DNA of 64,000 nt from Clostridium sp. 1001271st1 H5 (GCF_005845215.1 NZ_SPHO01000003.1:62001-126000), one strand, 5' to 3'. Shown: positions 25,217-34,130, counted from the stretch's first letter. Numbers and translations are program-made. Notes: generated by a model from the sequence alone, not told the origin.

Positions 25217-26332
25217 ATGAAGACAATCGGATATGCAGTGGTTGGTACGGGATATTTTGGGGCGGAGCTGGCCCGCATCATGAAGGAACAGGAGGGGGCC
25301 AGGGTAGTGGCTGTCTATGACCCGGAGAATGCAGGAACAGTGGCTGCTGAGCTGGGATGCGGCGTGGAGACGGACCTGGACCGGTTATACAGCCGTGAGG
25401 ATGTGGATGCCGTAATCGTGGCAGCGCCCAATTATCTTCACAAGGAACCGGTCATCAAGGCCGCGGAGCACGGGGTACATGTATTCTGTGAAAAGCCCAT
25501 TGCCCTGTCCTATCAGGACTGTGTGGAGATGGTAGAGACATGCGTTGCCCACAATGTTACTTTTATGGCAGGCCATGTAATGAATTTCTTCAAAGGTGTC
25601 CGCACAGCGAAAAAGATGATTAATGACGGAGTCATCGGCCGGGTGCTGTACTGCCATTCCGCCAGGAACGGCTGGGAGGATATACAGCCCTCTGTCAGCT
25701 GGAAGAAAATCAGGGCCAAATCAGGAGGCCATCTCTACCACCATATCCATGAGCTGGACTGCATCCAGTTCCTTATGGGCGGCTGCCCCGAGGAAGTGAC
25801 CATGGCAGGGGGCAATGTGGCCCACTGCGGGGAACAGTTCGGGGATGAGGATGATATGCTGTTCATCACCATGGAATACGGGGATAACCGGTATGCTGTG
25901 CTGGAGTATGGCTCCGCTTTCCACTGGCCGGAGCATTATGTGCTGATTCAGGGAACCGAGGGAGCTATCCGGCTGGATATGTTTAACTGCGGAGGAACCC
26001 TTAAGAAGGGGGACAAGGAAGAGCATTTCCTTATGCACAAGACCCAGGAGGAGGACGATGACCGGACCAGAATCTATCACGGCACGGAGATGGACGGCGC
26101 CATCATGTACGGCAAACCGGGCAAGAAGCCGCCTATGTGGCTTCACAGCATTATGTATGATGAGATGGAGTACTTTAACAACATCATGCATGGGGAACAG
26201 CCGGACGAGGAATTTAAGGCCCTGCTTACGGGGGAGGCTGCCAGGAACGCCATTGCAACGGCGGACGCCTGCACCAGGTCGCGGTTTGAAAACAGGAAGG
26301 TAAAGCTGTCTGAGATAACGGGGGTGAAATAG
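25217..26332 (+). CDS. Gfo/Idh/MocA oxidoreductase, NanOx/YjhC type, copy 2
   Basis: This is a paralog of the previous gene, 371 residues, identical at most positions by eye. It has the same dinucleotide site (GYAVVGTGYFGAELARIMK), CEKPIALSYQDC and GGHLYHHIHELDCIQFLMG. Differences concentrate near residues 150-165 (NGWEDIQPSVSWKK here, NAWEGTGASETWKK in copy 1) and 295-315. Ribosome site aaaggag is clear. Two copies side by side is not the arrangement known to me for single-copy NanOx clusters, and suggests either dose increase or different sialic acid derivatives. It ends 2 bp before nanA. Confidence 0.88.
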   Translation: MKTIGYAVVGTGYFGAELARIMKEQEGARVVAVYDPENAGTVAAELGCGVETDLDRLYSREDVDAVIVAAPNYLHKEPVIKAAEHGVHVFCEKPIALSYQDCVEMVETCVAHNVTFMAGHVMNFFKGVRTAKKMINDGVIGRVLYCHSARNGWEDIQPSVSWKKIRAKSGGHLYHHIHELDCIQFLMGGCPEEVTMAGGNVAHCGEQFGDEDDMLFITMEYGDNRYAVLEYGSAFHWPEHYVLIQGTEGAIRLDMFNCGGTLKKGDKEEHFLMHKTQEEDDDRTRIYHGTEMDGAIMYGKPGKKPPMWLHSIMYDEMEYFNNIMHGEQPDEEFKALLTGEAARNAIATADACTRSRFENRKVKLSEITGVK

Positions 26333-26334
26333 GT

Positions 26335-27258
26335 ATGATACTGGATAAATACAGGGGAATCATCCCGGCCTTCTATGCCTGCTATGACAGGACGGGGGAG
26401 GTAAGCGCTGACGCGGTCCGGGCGCTGACCCGGTACTTTGTGGAACAGGGAGTGAAGGGCGTCTATGTGGGCGGGTCTTCCGGGGAATGCATCTACCAGT
26501 CCGTGGAGGACAGGAAGAAGACTCTGGAGGCCGTGATGGATGAGGCTGCAGGCCGTCTCACGGTGATTGCCCATGTTGCCTGCAACAACACAAGGGACAG
26601 CCGGATTCTGGCGTCCCATGCCCAGGACCTGGGCGTGGACGGGATAGCCGCCATACCGCCTATTTATTTTAAGCTGCCGGAGTATTCGGTTGCCGGGTAC
26701 TGGAATGACATATCGGAGGCAGCGCCCCACACGGATTTCATTATCTATAACATACCCCAGCTGGCCGGTACAGCCCTGACCATGAGCCTTTTAAAGACCA
26801 TGCTCTTAAACGGGCAGGTGGCAGGCGTGAAAAATTCATCCATGCCGGTCCAGGACATCCAGATGTTTAAGGCAGAGGCCATGAAGACGCGGGAGGACTT
26901 TATTGTGTTCAACGGCCCGGATGAACAGCTGGTATCCGGTCTGGCCATGGGGGCGGACGCCGGTATCGGCGGTACCTACGGTGCCATGCCGGAGCTGTTT
27001 TTAAAGATATATGAGCTGACTGCACAGAACAGGATGGCAGAGGCCAGGGCTATCCAGTATGAAGCAGATGAAATCATATATAAGCTGTGTTCAGGAACAT
27101 GCAATATGTACGCCATGATTAAGGAAGTGCTGCGTATCAGCAGGGGAATCGATATAGGCGGGGTCAGGAAGCCGCTGACAGACCTAAGCGGGGACGACCG
27201 GGCCATTGCCCGGGAAGCAGCCGCCATGATAGAAGCAGCAAAGGAGAAATATTGCTGA
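26335..27258 (+). CDS. nanA: N-acetylneuraminate lyase
   Basis: NanA is a class I aldolase that splits N-acetylneuraminate into N-acetylmannosamine and pyruvate in the cytosol. The 307 residues form the dihydrodipicolinate synthase-type barrel. Visible marks are the carboxylate-binding GGSSGE (47-52), the catalytic Tyr138 in FIIYNIP and the Schiff-base Lys166 in AGVKNSS. This spacing separates it from generic dapA, and its neighbours (NanOx-like genes, yhcH, nanE) support the lyase role. The ATG lies 2 bp after the preceding stop, with gggggtg upstream. Confidence 0.93.
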   Translation: MILDKYRGIIPAFYACYDRTGEVSADAVRALTRYFVEQGVKGVYVGGSSGECIYQSVEDRKKTLEAVMDEAAGRLTVIAHVACNNTRDSRILASHAQDLGVDGIAAIPPIYFKLPEYSVAGYWNDISEAAPHTDFIIYNIPQLAGTALTMSLLKTMLLNGQVAGVKNSSMPVQDIQMFKAEAMKTREDFIVFNGPDEQLVSGLAMGADAGIGGTYGAMPELFLKIYELTAQNRMAEARAIQYEADEIIYKLCSGTCNMYAMIKEVLRISRGIDIGGVRKPLTDLSGDDRAIAREAAAMIEAAKEKYC

Positions 27259-27259
27259 T

Positions 27260-27724
27260 ATGATATATGACTTGCTGGTTAATATAGGAAATTACAGGGG
27301 CATGAACAGGAACCTGGACAAGGCCATTGACTATCTGATGACTGCGGATATCACAGCGCTTCCCATGGGAAGGACGGAGATTGACGGGGACAGGGTGTTC
27401 CTGCAGGTGATGGAGGCGCGGACCCGCGAGCTGAGGGATGACAGCTATGAACTGCACAGGGACTATATGGATATCCAGATAGACATTGAGGGATGCGAGG
27501 TCATAGAAACAGCCCTGGACGGGGTGACACCCATTGGGGAATACCAGCCGGATTTTCAGAAAGCCGCTGTTTGGGGCGGGGCAGGAGGACGCTGCGTCAT
27601 GGGGCCGGGCAGGTTCATCCTGTGCATGGCCGGTGAGGCCCATGGGCCGGGCGGATGCCTGGAAGCGCCTGAATGTATCAGAAAATGTGTGGTAAAGGTG
27701 GCTGCGGCTGATGACAGGCCGTGA
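27260..27724 (+). CDS. YhcH/YjgK/YiaL family protein
   Basis: This is a small cupin-like protein of 154 residues (DUF386). The family members in sialic acid clusters are thought to help anomerisation or opening of sialic acid or related sugars. Marks are the internal ARTRELRDDSYELHRDYMDIQ-like stretch (split here near residues 55-75), which carries the His and acidic residues of the metal site, and the ending GGAGGRCVMGPGRFILCMAGEAHGPG, in which a His for metal binding is also seen (quoted in part). The start is one base after the nanA stop. The role is taken from the family and the operon. Confidence 0.87.
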   Translation: MIYDLLVNIGNYRGMNRNLDKAIDYLMTADITALPMGRTEIDGDRVFLQVMEARTRELRDDSYELHRDYMDIQIDIEGCEVIETALDGVTPIGEYQPDFQKAAVWGGAGGRCVMGPGRFILCMAGEAHGPGGCLEAPECIRKCVVKVAAADDRP

Positions 27725-27751
27725 AAGCCGGAGTGAAAGGATTGGAACGAG

Positions 27752-28456
27752 ATGGACAAGACAGAACTTTTTAACCGTATCAAAGGAAAGCTTATCATTT
27801 CCTGCCAGGCCCTGCCCGGGGAACCGCTCTATGACCCGGAGCGCTCCCTGATGCCTTTTATGGCCAGGGCGGCCAAGGAGGCCGGAAGTCCCATGATACG
27901 CGCCAACACGGTGCGGGATGTGCTGGGTATCAAGAAGGAGACAGGACTTCCTGTCATTGGACTGATAAAGCAGGTGTACGATGGATTTGACGGGTATATC
28001 ACACCCACCATGGAGGAGGTGGATGCTCTGGCAGAGGCAGGGGCCGACATCATTGCCATTGACTGCACGGACAGGAGGCGGGGAGACGGGCTGAGCCCAT
28101 GGGAATACATCCGCAGCATCAAAGCAAAATATCCGGACCAGATTCTGATGGCCGATATCTCCGATTACCAGGAAGGCATTCAGGCGTGGAAAAGCGGTAT
28201 TGACCTGGTGAGCACCACCATGAGCGGATATACGGACTATACGCCAAAGCTGGAAGGGCCGGATTTTGAACTGGTCAGGCGGCTTTCAGCGGAACTTCCC
28301 ATCCCGGTCATCGGGGAAGGCCGTGTCCATACGCCGGAGGAAGCTGTGAAAATGCTGGATATGGGAGCATGGGCAGTCATTGTGGGCGGAGCCATCACCC
28401 GGCCGCTGGAGATTGCGGAGCGGTTCATGAAAGCGGTTCATGGCAGACAGGAATAG
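27752..28456 (+). CDS. nanE: N-acylglucosamine-6-phosphate 2-epimerase
   Basis: NanE converts N-acetylmannosamine-6-phosphate to N-acetylglucosamine-6-phosphate, following nanA and a kinase in sialic acid breakdown. It is a TIM barrel of 234 residues. Marks are KGKLIISCQALPGEPLYDP at the N-terminus, GLIKQVYDG near residue 68, ADIIAIDCTDRRRGDG near 110, MADISDYQEG near 137, and GEGRVHTPEEA near 188 followed by GAWAVIVGGAITRP, the phosphate site. It is the last gene of the operon. A nanK kinase gene and nagA/nagB are not in the window and must be elsewhere. Confidence 0.94.
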   Translation: MDKTELFNRIKGKLIISCQALPGEPLYDPERSLMPFMARAAKEAGSPMIRANTVRDVLGIKKETGLPVIGLIKQVYDGFDGYITPTMEEVDALAEAGADIIAIDCTDRRRGDGLSPWEYIRSIKAKYPDQILMADISDYQEGIQAWKSGIDLVSTTMSGYTDYTPKLEGPDFELVRRLSAELPIPVIGEGRVHTPEEAVKMLDMGAWAVIVGGAITRPLEIAERFMKAVHGRQE

Positions 28457-28487
28457 AAGTCAGGAAAAAGTAAGAGAGAAAGCAAAT

Positions 28488-28537
28488 AAAAGGGACATCA
28501 CCCGATGCATAAGCTGTAATGCAGGGGATGTCTCTTT
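28488..28537. terminator. Two-way terminator between the sialic acid operon and the HD gene
   Basis: Arms at 28488-28499 and 28527-28537 form an 11-bp stem with one G-U pair and an inner stem of gatgca/tgca. The minus strand side runs into ttttatttgctttc, the plus side into tctctttcctttg. It lies between two convergent genes and can end both. Confidence 0.75.
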
Positions 28538-28574
28538 CCTTTGCCCTCACTCTTATTGTATTTTCCCCACTCAA

Positions 28575-29162
28575 CTAGTTGTCTGATGTTATGCTGCCTT
28601 TTAATCCGATTTCTTCTGCCTTTTTCCTCATGCCCTGGATGGTTTCACGGATGACATCATCCAGGCTCATGCCTAACATTTCGCAGCCGGCCCGGATGGT
28701 GTCCCTGTTCACTCCGGCAGCAAAGGACTTATCCTTGAATTTCTTTTTCACGGATTTGACTTCCAGGTCCAGTACGCTTTTGGACGGTCTCATAAGACAC
28801 AGGGCATTGATGAGTCCGGTCAGTTCATCAATGGTGAACAGGACCTTTTCCATTTGGGTTTCCGGCGCTGCATCAGTGCAGATTCCATAGGCATGGCAAT
28901 TCATGGCCCTGATATAGATTGGGTCAATGCCCTGTTCACGCATAATCTCCTCTGCCTTTTTGCAGTGTTCCTCCGGGAATTTCTCGTAGTCCAGGTCGTG
29001 AAGAAGACCAGCCGCCCCCCAGACCTCCTCATCCCCGCCGTTCAGTCCGGCAAAATGCCTCATGGCAGCCTCCACGGCCAGGGCATGTCTGCGAAGGGCC
29101 GGTGTCTTTGTGTATTGGGTCAGCAGGCTCCATGCATCTTCTCTTGACAACTTTTTTTCCAT
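28575..29162 (-). CDS. HD-domain (HDIG-like) hydrolase
   Basis: This is a predicted metal-dependent phosphohydrolase of 195 residues. The start at 29162 is set by a perfect aaaggagg 8 bases upstream; the longer frame from 29210 adds a Lys-rich stretch without a ribosome site. The HD pattern is complete: His in LRRHALAVEAAMRHF, His-Asp in GLLHDLDYEKFPEEH, His in NCHAYG and Asp in FTIDELTGLINALCLMRPSK. These proteins occur as nucleotide or small phospho-compound hydrolases; the substrate is not visible. It is read towards the sialic acid operon, divergent from the XRE/cupin gene. Confidence 0.87.
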   Translation of the reverse strand: MEKKLSREDAWSLLTQYTKTPALRRHALAVEAAMRHFAGLNGGDEEVWGAAGLLHDLDYEKFPEEHCKKAEEIMREQGIDPIYIRAMNCHAYGICTDAAPETQMEKVLFTIDELTGLINALCLMRPSKSVLDLEVKSVKKKFKDKSFAAGVNRDTIRAGCEMLGMSLDDVIRETIQGMRKKAEEIGLKGSITSDN

Positions 29163-29254
29163 CTTGAAATCCTCCTTTGGTTTTTTGTCTGGTTCTTGCT
29201 TTTTCGGCATAATGCTCTTATACTATTCTATATCGTACCAGACAATCGTTTATT

Positions 29255-29297
29255 AAATCGAACGAACTGTATGATATATCTTACAACTGTTCGATTT
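29255..29297. promoter_or_regulatory. Inverted repeat in the divergent promoter region of the XRE gene
   Basis: The 9-bp arms aaatcgaac (29255-29263) and gttcgattt (29289-29297) are a perfect inverted repeat with a 25-bp A/T-rich gap, ending about 30 bases before the XRE start. It is a fair candidate operator for the regulator it precedes. Confidence 0.5.
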
Positions 29298-29328
29298 ATA
29301 TGTCAAGCAATTAAAAGAGGACTTATAT

Positions 29329-29880
29329 ATGGATTTAGGAAAAATCATTGCAGTAAATCTCAGGAGACTGCGGACAGAGCGCAACCTGACCCTGGGGCAA
29401 TTATCAAAGATTTCCGGCATCAGCAAGGCCATGCTCTCGGACATTGAAAAGGGGAGCAGCAATCCTACCATCAATACTATCTGGAAAATCGCCAATGGGC
29501 TGAATGTGCCCTATACAAAACTGATGGAGGGTATTGAGAATAAGGCAACTGTTGTGCGCAGGGATGAGCCTGCCGTGCAGACAGGGGAGACAGAGCATTA
29601 CCGGGTGTACTGCTATTTTCCAAGCACGCCTGTGAGAAATTTTGAGCTTTTTTATGCGGAACTGGACCCGGGGGCTTCCAACATCTCCATTGGACATTCG
29701 GAAAAAGCCCAGGAGTACATCTTCGTCATGAAGGGCCAGCTGGCCCTTCGCACCGAAGCAGGTGACTACACACTGGAGGCGGGGGATTCCCTGGTGTTTG
29801 ACAGTTCCATCGGACATACTTATATCAACCGTCAGGATATATTGCTTTCATTTCTGGTAATTAACTATTATCCAAACTAA
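29329..29880 (+). CDS. XRE-family regulator with cupin sensor domain
   Basis: This transcriptional regulator has 183 residues. An N-terminal lambda-repressor-type helix-turn-helix (about 8-62; LGQLSKISGISKAMLSDIEKG and NPTINTIWKIANGLNVPY, each a standard block) is followed by a cupin barrel (about 105-180; EKAQEYIFVMKGQL, LEAGDSLVFDSSIGHTYIN) that binds a small ligand. Such proteins often control amino acid or polyamine genes. It is divergent from the HD gene across a region with an inverted repeat, which could be its own control site. Confidence 0.92.
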   Translation: MDLGKIIAVNLRRLRTERNLTLGQLSKISGISKAMLSDIEKGSSNPTINTIWKIANGLNVPYTKLMEGIENKATVVRRDEPAVQTGETEHYRVYCYFPSTPVRNFELFYAELDPGASNISIGHSEKAQEYIFVMKGQLALRTEAGDYTLEAGDSLVFDSSIGHTYINRQDILLSFLVINYYPN

Positions 29881-29997
29881 GAGGGAGGATGCGCCAGGTG
29901 CATTTCATAGAGGTCCCTGGGGATGCGTATGGCTTCCCGGATGATTGATTTGCTTTTTAAGTATTATACTATGGTTGGGGCAAGACTGCGAACCTGC

Positions 29998-30027
29998 TTG
30001 CCATACCTGCCTGCAATGAACTATAAT
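29998..30027 (+). promoter_or_regulatory. Sigma-A promoter of the zinc-ribbon LRR gene
   Basis: TTGCCA (29998-30003) and a perfect TATAAT (30022-30027) are 18 bp apart. Transcription would start near 30034, about 36 bases before the ATG. Confidence 0.7.
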
Positions 30028-30069
30028 GGTGTCATATAAGACCCAGCAAAGGCAAAGAGGAAACATATT

Positions 30070-32040
30070 ATGAAGATGGTAGAGATAAAATGCCCTTCCT
30101 GCGGGGGCAAGCTTAAGGTGGAGGATTCCCAGACAAAGCTTATAACATGTGAATTCTGCAAAAGCCAGTTCCTGCTGGACGACGAAAAGGTCCAGAACAT
30201 CACGAATTACAATATATATCAAACAGCCCCTTCCGGCAAAGGCCAGGGAAACGGGGCTAAAACAGCCCTTGCTGCAGGTGTGGCCTGCGTGGGCGCGCTG
30301 CTCGCCATTTTCATTCTGTCCTCAGGCTCCGGTTCCTCCTCTGGCCCCGGGACAGCGCCCCTTCCGGTTCCCGCCTACAGCGGCGCGGCAGGATACGCCG
30401 GGACAGAAGGGGAAGAGACAGAAGCGGAGGAAAGGGTTCCCAAGGCGGATTCTCCTTTGTTCCATGCCATGGCAGCAAAGATGTTCAACGGGGACCAGGC
30501 TGCGTTCAGCCAGGAGGACCTGGCCAGGGTCAGGTATCTGAAGGTGGAGACATCCCGGGAAACAAACCGGATATGGTACAGCTTTGAGGACCCTTACAGC
30601 GGGGAAGAGCCCCTGGTGCAGACTGCCGTCTTCGGGGCCATGGACTGGGAGCCCCAGGATGCAGCGGCCTTTACCGGACTGGTAAAATTGGATTTGGGGT
30701 CAGGGCTTTCCAGGGTCCATAGTTTAAAAGGGCTTAAGGACCTTAAGGGAATCACGGCCGGAAACGTGGAAATCTCAGACCTTAAGGATATGCTGGATGA
30801 CCCGTCGGGAATCACGGAGCTGCAGCTTCGGGGAATCACATCCATGGACGGAATCGCCTCCTTTGGGAATCTGGAGCGTCTGACTGTCCGGGATTATCCT
30901 GACGCCAACCTGAAACAGCTGGTGCCCTTAAAGAGCCTAAAATATCTGTCGCTGGAAGACACAGGGGACTCGGATTCCATTATCAGCACGGGCAAGGATA
31001 AGGTAAGGGTGACGGATTACTCTGCCATCTCGGTTATGAGCGGTCTGGAGTCCCTGTACCTTAATTCGGATATCATCAGGGACATAGGCTTTATCAAGGG
31101 ACTTCCGGCATTGGAGGACCTTACCCTGGAGGATACTGCCATCATCAGCCTGGCTCCCCTGTCGGAGATGCCGGCCCTTCGCTCCCTGACCCTTTTGGGA
31201 AATAACAAGGTCCAGGATTTCGGACCGGTGGGAACAGCGGCAGGACTGACGTCCTTAAACATTGACAAGATGACATCCCAGACAGACCCGGACCTGTCCT
31301 CCCTTTCCAGCCTGGAAAGGCTGGAAATAAAGGGCTTTATGTCCATTTCCTCCCTCCGGGGGCTAAGCAGCCTGAAGGAGCTTTCCATACACAACTGCAA
31401 TGTGGACGGGGCGGAGGCCCTCTCGTCCCTGACCGGGGTGGAACGGCTTACCTTTTACTCCGTGTGGAATTCCCGGGGAAACCTGAGAAACCTGGACTTT
31501 CTCAAAGGCATGACAGGGCTTAAATATGCTGACTTTACCGGCAACCTGGACGGAACGGGCTGGAGCGGCTATAACTACTTGGTGGAGGTGTACGGGGATG
31601 TGAGTTCCATTTTTAACCATGAGGGACTGGAGGAACTGTACCTGGACAACGGCAAATTTGAGATTAATTTTGACCGGATAAAGGAAAACCCCAGCCTGCG
31701 GGTGCTGAGCCTGAAAAATATGGAGCTTCACAAGAATTATTACGTGGAGTCCTACGGCGGAATGACCAGCGTGTGGTATGATGATGTGAAGCTGGGGGAA
31801 CATATGGATATCCTGTCCCGTTTTCCCAATCTGGAGGAGCTGTACCTGGACAGCAACGAGCTGACGGATGTGAATTTTGCCGCGGGTCTTAAGAACCTTA
31901 AGAGACTGGGGGTTAAGGACAATTATATAACGGACCTGGCGCCCCTGAAGCAGGCGGAATTTCTGGAGTATCTGAACATCGCCGACAACCCTGTGGGAGA
32001 GGTGGGGGATGTGGGTAATGGTGTTGAAATCATTCAGTAA
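30070..32040 (+). CDS. Membrane protein with zinc ribbon and leucine-rich repeats
   Basis: This protein has 656 residues and an unusual layout. Residues 5-35 form a Cys4 zinc ribbon (CPSCGG, Cys8/Cys11; CEFC, Cys27/Cys30). A membrane segment (TALAAGVACVGALLAIFIL, about 61-80) and a Gly/Ser/Pro-rich linker follow. From about 180 to the end there are at least ten leucine-rich repeats of the internalin-like type (for example LVKLDLGSGLSRVHSLKGL, LKSLKYLSLEDTG, LEELYLDSNELTDVNFA), with a shared L-X2-L-X-L spacing. I read this as a protein with a cytosolic zinc finger and an extracellular repeat domain for binding. There is no LPXTG signal. Function not known. Confidence 0.85.
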   Translation: MKMVEIKCPSCGGKLKVEDSQTKLITCEFCKSQFLLDDEKVQNITNYNIYQTAPSGKGQGNGAKTALAAGVACVGALLAIFILSSGSGSSSGPGTAPLPVPAYSGAAGYAGTEGEETEAEERVPKADSPLFHAMAAKMFNGDQAAFSQEDLARVRYLKVETSRETNRIWYSFEDPYSGEEPLVQTAVFGAMDWEPQDAAAFTGLVKLDLGSGLSRVHSLKGLKDLKGITAGNVEISDLKDMLDDPSGITELQLRGITSMDGIASFGNLERLTVRDYPDANLKQLVPLKSLKYLSLEDTGDSDSIISTGKDKVRVTDYSAISVMSGLESLYLNSDIIRDIGFIKGLPALEDLTLEDTAIISLAPLSEMPALRSLTLLGNNKVQDFGPVGTAAGLTSLNIDKMTSQTDPDLSSLSSLERLEIKGFMSISSLRGLSSLKELSIHNCNVDGAEALSSLTGVERLTFYSVWNSRGNLRNLDFLKGMTGLKYADFTGNLDGTGWSGYNYLVEVYGDVSSIFNHEGLEELYLDNGKFEINFDRIKENPSLRVLSLKNMELHKNYYVESYGGMTSVWYDDVKLGEHMDILSRFPNLEELYLDSNELTDVNFAAGLKNLKRLGVKDNYITDLAPLKQAEFLEYLNIADNPVGEVGDVGNGVEIIQ

Positions 32041-32090
32041 TCATGGATATTATAATCTTCTTAATAATAACGAAATATTTAACAGATTAT

Positions 32091-32119
32091 TTGAAAAAAT
32101 AGAGATAGTATGATATATT
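32091..32119 (+). promoter_or_regulatory. Sigma-A promoter of the rfb genes
   Basis: TTGAAA (32091-32096) and TATATT (32114-32119) are separated by 17 bp. The leader that follows holds an imperfect hairpin (ccgc-taa-gcgg, 32147-32157) with a tctttt tail, which might attenuate transcription. Confidence 0.55.
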
Positions 32120-32192
32120 GGACAAAGAAAAAATCAGGCAAAGACGTCCGCTAAGCGGTCTTTTCGCGCTCACAGCGAACCAAGGAGGAAAT

Positions 32193-33092
32193 ATGAAAGG
32201 GATTATACTGGCCGGAGGAAGCGGGACGCGGCTCTACCCGCTGACCAAGGTTACTTCCAAACAGCTGCTTCCAATTTACGATAAACCGATGATTTATTAT
32301 CCGTTGTCTGTCCTTATGAATGCGGGAATCAGGGATATCCTGATTATCTCCACTCCGGACGACACGCCCAGATTCGAAGCCCTGCTGGGCGACGGCCACC
32401 AGTTCGGCATTGAGCTGAGCTATGCGGTACAGCCAAGCCCGGACGGACTGGCCCAGGCATTTATCATCGGCGAGGAGTTCATTGGGGGAGATTCCGTGGC
32501 AATGGTCCTGGGGGACAATATTTTCCACGGACAGGGTCTGGCCAAGCGCCTGCGCGCGGCAGCGTCCAAGGAAAAGGGAGCAACGGTGTTTGGCTACTAT
32601 GTGGACGACCCGGAGCGTTTCGGCATTGTGGAGTTCGACGGGGACGGCAAGGCTATTTCCATTGAGGAGAAGCCGGAAAAGCCAAAGTCCAATTACTGTG
32701 TCACCGGACTTTATTTTTACGATAACCGGGTGGTGGAGTATGCGAAAAACTTAAAGCCCTCAGCCAGAGGAGAGCTGGAAATCACGGACTTAAACCGCAT
32801 TTACCTGGAGAACGGGGAGCTGGATGTGATTCTTCTGGGACAGGGCTTTACATGGCTGGATACGGGAACCCATGAGTCTCTGGTGGAGGCCACGAACTTT
32901 GTGAAGACCGTGGAGACGCACCAGCACCGCAAGATTGCCTGCCTGGAGGAGATTGCCTATCTCAGGGGCTGGATTAACAGGGAACAGGTCATGGAGACTT
33001 ATGAGATTCTGAAAAAGAACCAGTACGGCAAGTACTTAAAGGACGTTCTGGACGGTAAATATGTGGATAAGATACATCCACAGGATTTTTAA
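32193..33092 (+). CDS. rfbA: Glucose-1-phosphate thymidylyltransferase
   Basis: RfbA (RmlA) joins dTTP and glucose-1-phosphate to give dTDP-glucose, the first step to dTDP-rhamnose. It has 299 residues from ATG 32193, which has aaggagg 5 bases upstream and gives the standard N-terminus [18 protein letters not shown] (nucleotide-binding loop). [18 protein letters not shown] and [10 protein letters not shown] are further marks. It is followed by rfbB and rfbD. The longer frame from 32118 lacks a ribosome site. Confidence 0.97.
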   Translation: MKGIILAGGSGTRLYPLTKVTSKQLLPIYDKPMIYYPLSVLMNAGIRDILIISTPDDTPRFEALLGDGHQFGIELSYAVQPSPDGLAQAFIIGEEFIGGDSVAMVLGDNIFHGQGLAKRLRAAASKEKGATVFGYYVDDPERFGIVEFDGDGKAISIEEKPEKPKSNYCVTGLYFYDNRVVEYAKNLKPSARGELEITDLNRIYLENGELDVILLGQGFTWLDTGTHESLVEATNFVKTVETHQHRKIACLEEIAYLRGWINREQVMETYEILKKNQYGKYLKDVLDGKYVDKIHPQDF

Positions 33093-33107
33093 CGGAGGAA
33101 ACTATAT

Positions 33108-34130
33108 ATGAAAATCATCGTCACCGGCGGAGCCGGTTTTATTGGAAGCAACTTTGTGCACCATATGGTAAACAAATACCCGGATTATGAAATCATCAAC
33201 CTGGACCTGCTGACCTATGCAGGCAACCTGGAAAACTTAAAACCGGTTGAGGACAAGCCCAATTACAAATTTGTAAAGGGCGACATCGCCGACAGGAAGT
33301 TTATATTTGAACTGTTTGAGAAGGAGAAGCCGGATGTGGTGGTGAACTTTGCTGCGGAGAGCCATGTGGACCGTTCCATTACAGACCCGGAAGCCTTTGT
33401 CAGGACCAATGTCATGGGAACCACCACCCTTCTTGACGCCTGCCGTACTTACGGCATCAAGCGCTACCATCAGGTTTCCACGGATGAGGTGTACGGCGAC
33501 CTGCCTCTTGACAGACCGGACCTTTTTTTCACCGAGGAAACGCCCCTGCATACATCCAGCCCCTATTCTTCATCCAAGGCCAGCGCTGATTTGTTCGTGC
33601 TGGCGTATCACAGGACATACGGCCTGCCCGTGACCGTATCCAGATGTTCCAACAACTACGGCCCTTATCATTTCCCGGAGAAGCTGATTCCGCTTATTAT
33701 CAGCCGCGCCCTGGCAGATGAGGAGCTTCCTGTATACGGCACAGGAGAGAACGTGCGTGACTGGCTTCATGTGGCGGACCACTGCCAGGCCATTGACCTG
33801 GTTATCCACAAGGGTCGCGAGGGAGAGGTGTACAACATCGGCGGACATAATGAGCGCACCAACCTGGAAGTGGTAAAGACGATTCTGAAGGCTCTTGATA
33901 AGCCTGAAAGCCTGATTAAATTTGTGACAGACCGTCCCGGCCATGACATGCGCTATGCCATTGACCCAACCAAGATAGAGACAGAGCTGGGATGGAAGCC
34001 AACGTATAATTTTGATACGGGAATTGAGCAGACCATCCGGTGGTACCTGGACAACCAGGACTGGTGGAAAAATATTCTCAGCGGCGAGTACAGTAATTAT
34101 TTCGATAAGATGTACGGCAGCCGCCTGTAG
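33108..34130 (+). CDS. rfbB: dTDP-glucose 4,6-dehydratase
   Basis: RfbB (RmlB) converts dTDP-glucose to dTDP-4-keto-6-deoxyglucose with bound NAD. It is an extended SDR of 340 residues. Marks are GGAGFIGSNFVHHM (NAD site, residues 7-20), the SHVDRSI motif near 85, the catalytic STDEVYGDL near 123, and the YSSSKASADLFV block near 160 with the Tyr-X3-Lys pair. Strong ribosome site ggagga. It lies 15 bp after rfbA. Confidence 0.97.
   Translation: MKIIVTGGAGFIGSNFVHHMVNKYPDYEIINLDLLTYAGNLENLKPVEDKPNYKFVKGDIADRKFIFELFEKEKPDVVVNFAAESHVDRSITDPEAFVRTNVMGTTTLLDACRTYGIKRYHQVSTDEVYGDLPLDRPDLFFTEETPLHTSSPYSSSKASADLFVLAYHRTYGLPVTVSRCSNNYGPYHFPEKLIPLIISRALADEELPVYGTGENVRDWLHVADHCQAIDLVIHKGREGEVYNIGGHNERTNLEVVKTILKALDKPESLIKFVTDRPGHDMRYAIDPTKIETELGWKPTYNFDTGIEQTIRWYLDNQDWWKNILSGEYSNYFDKMYGSRL

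Noticed and set aside
32118..32192. Extra N-terminal sequence on RfbA from an upstream start
   Set aside because: The stretch has no ribosome site and the protein family starts at MKGIILAGG, which has aaggagg in front.
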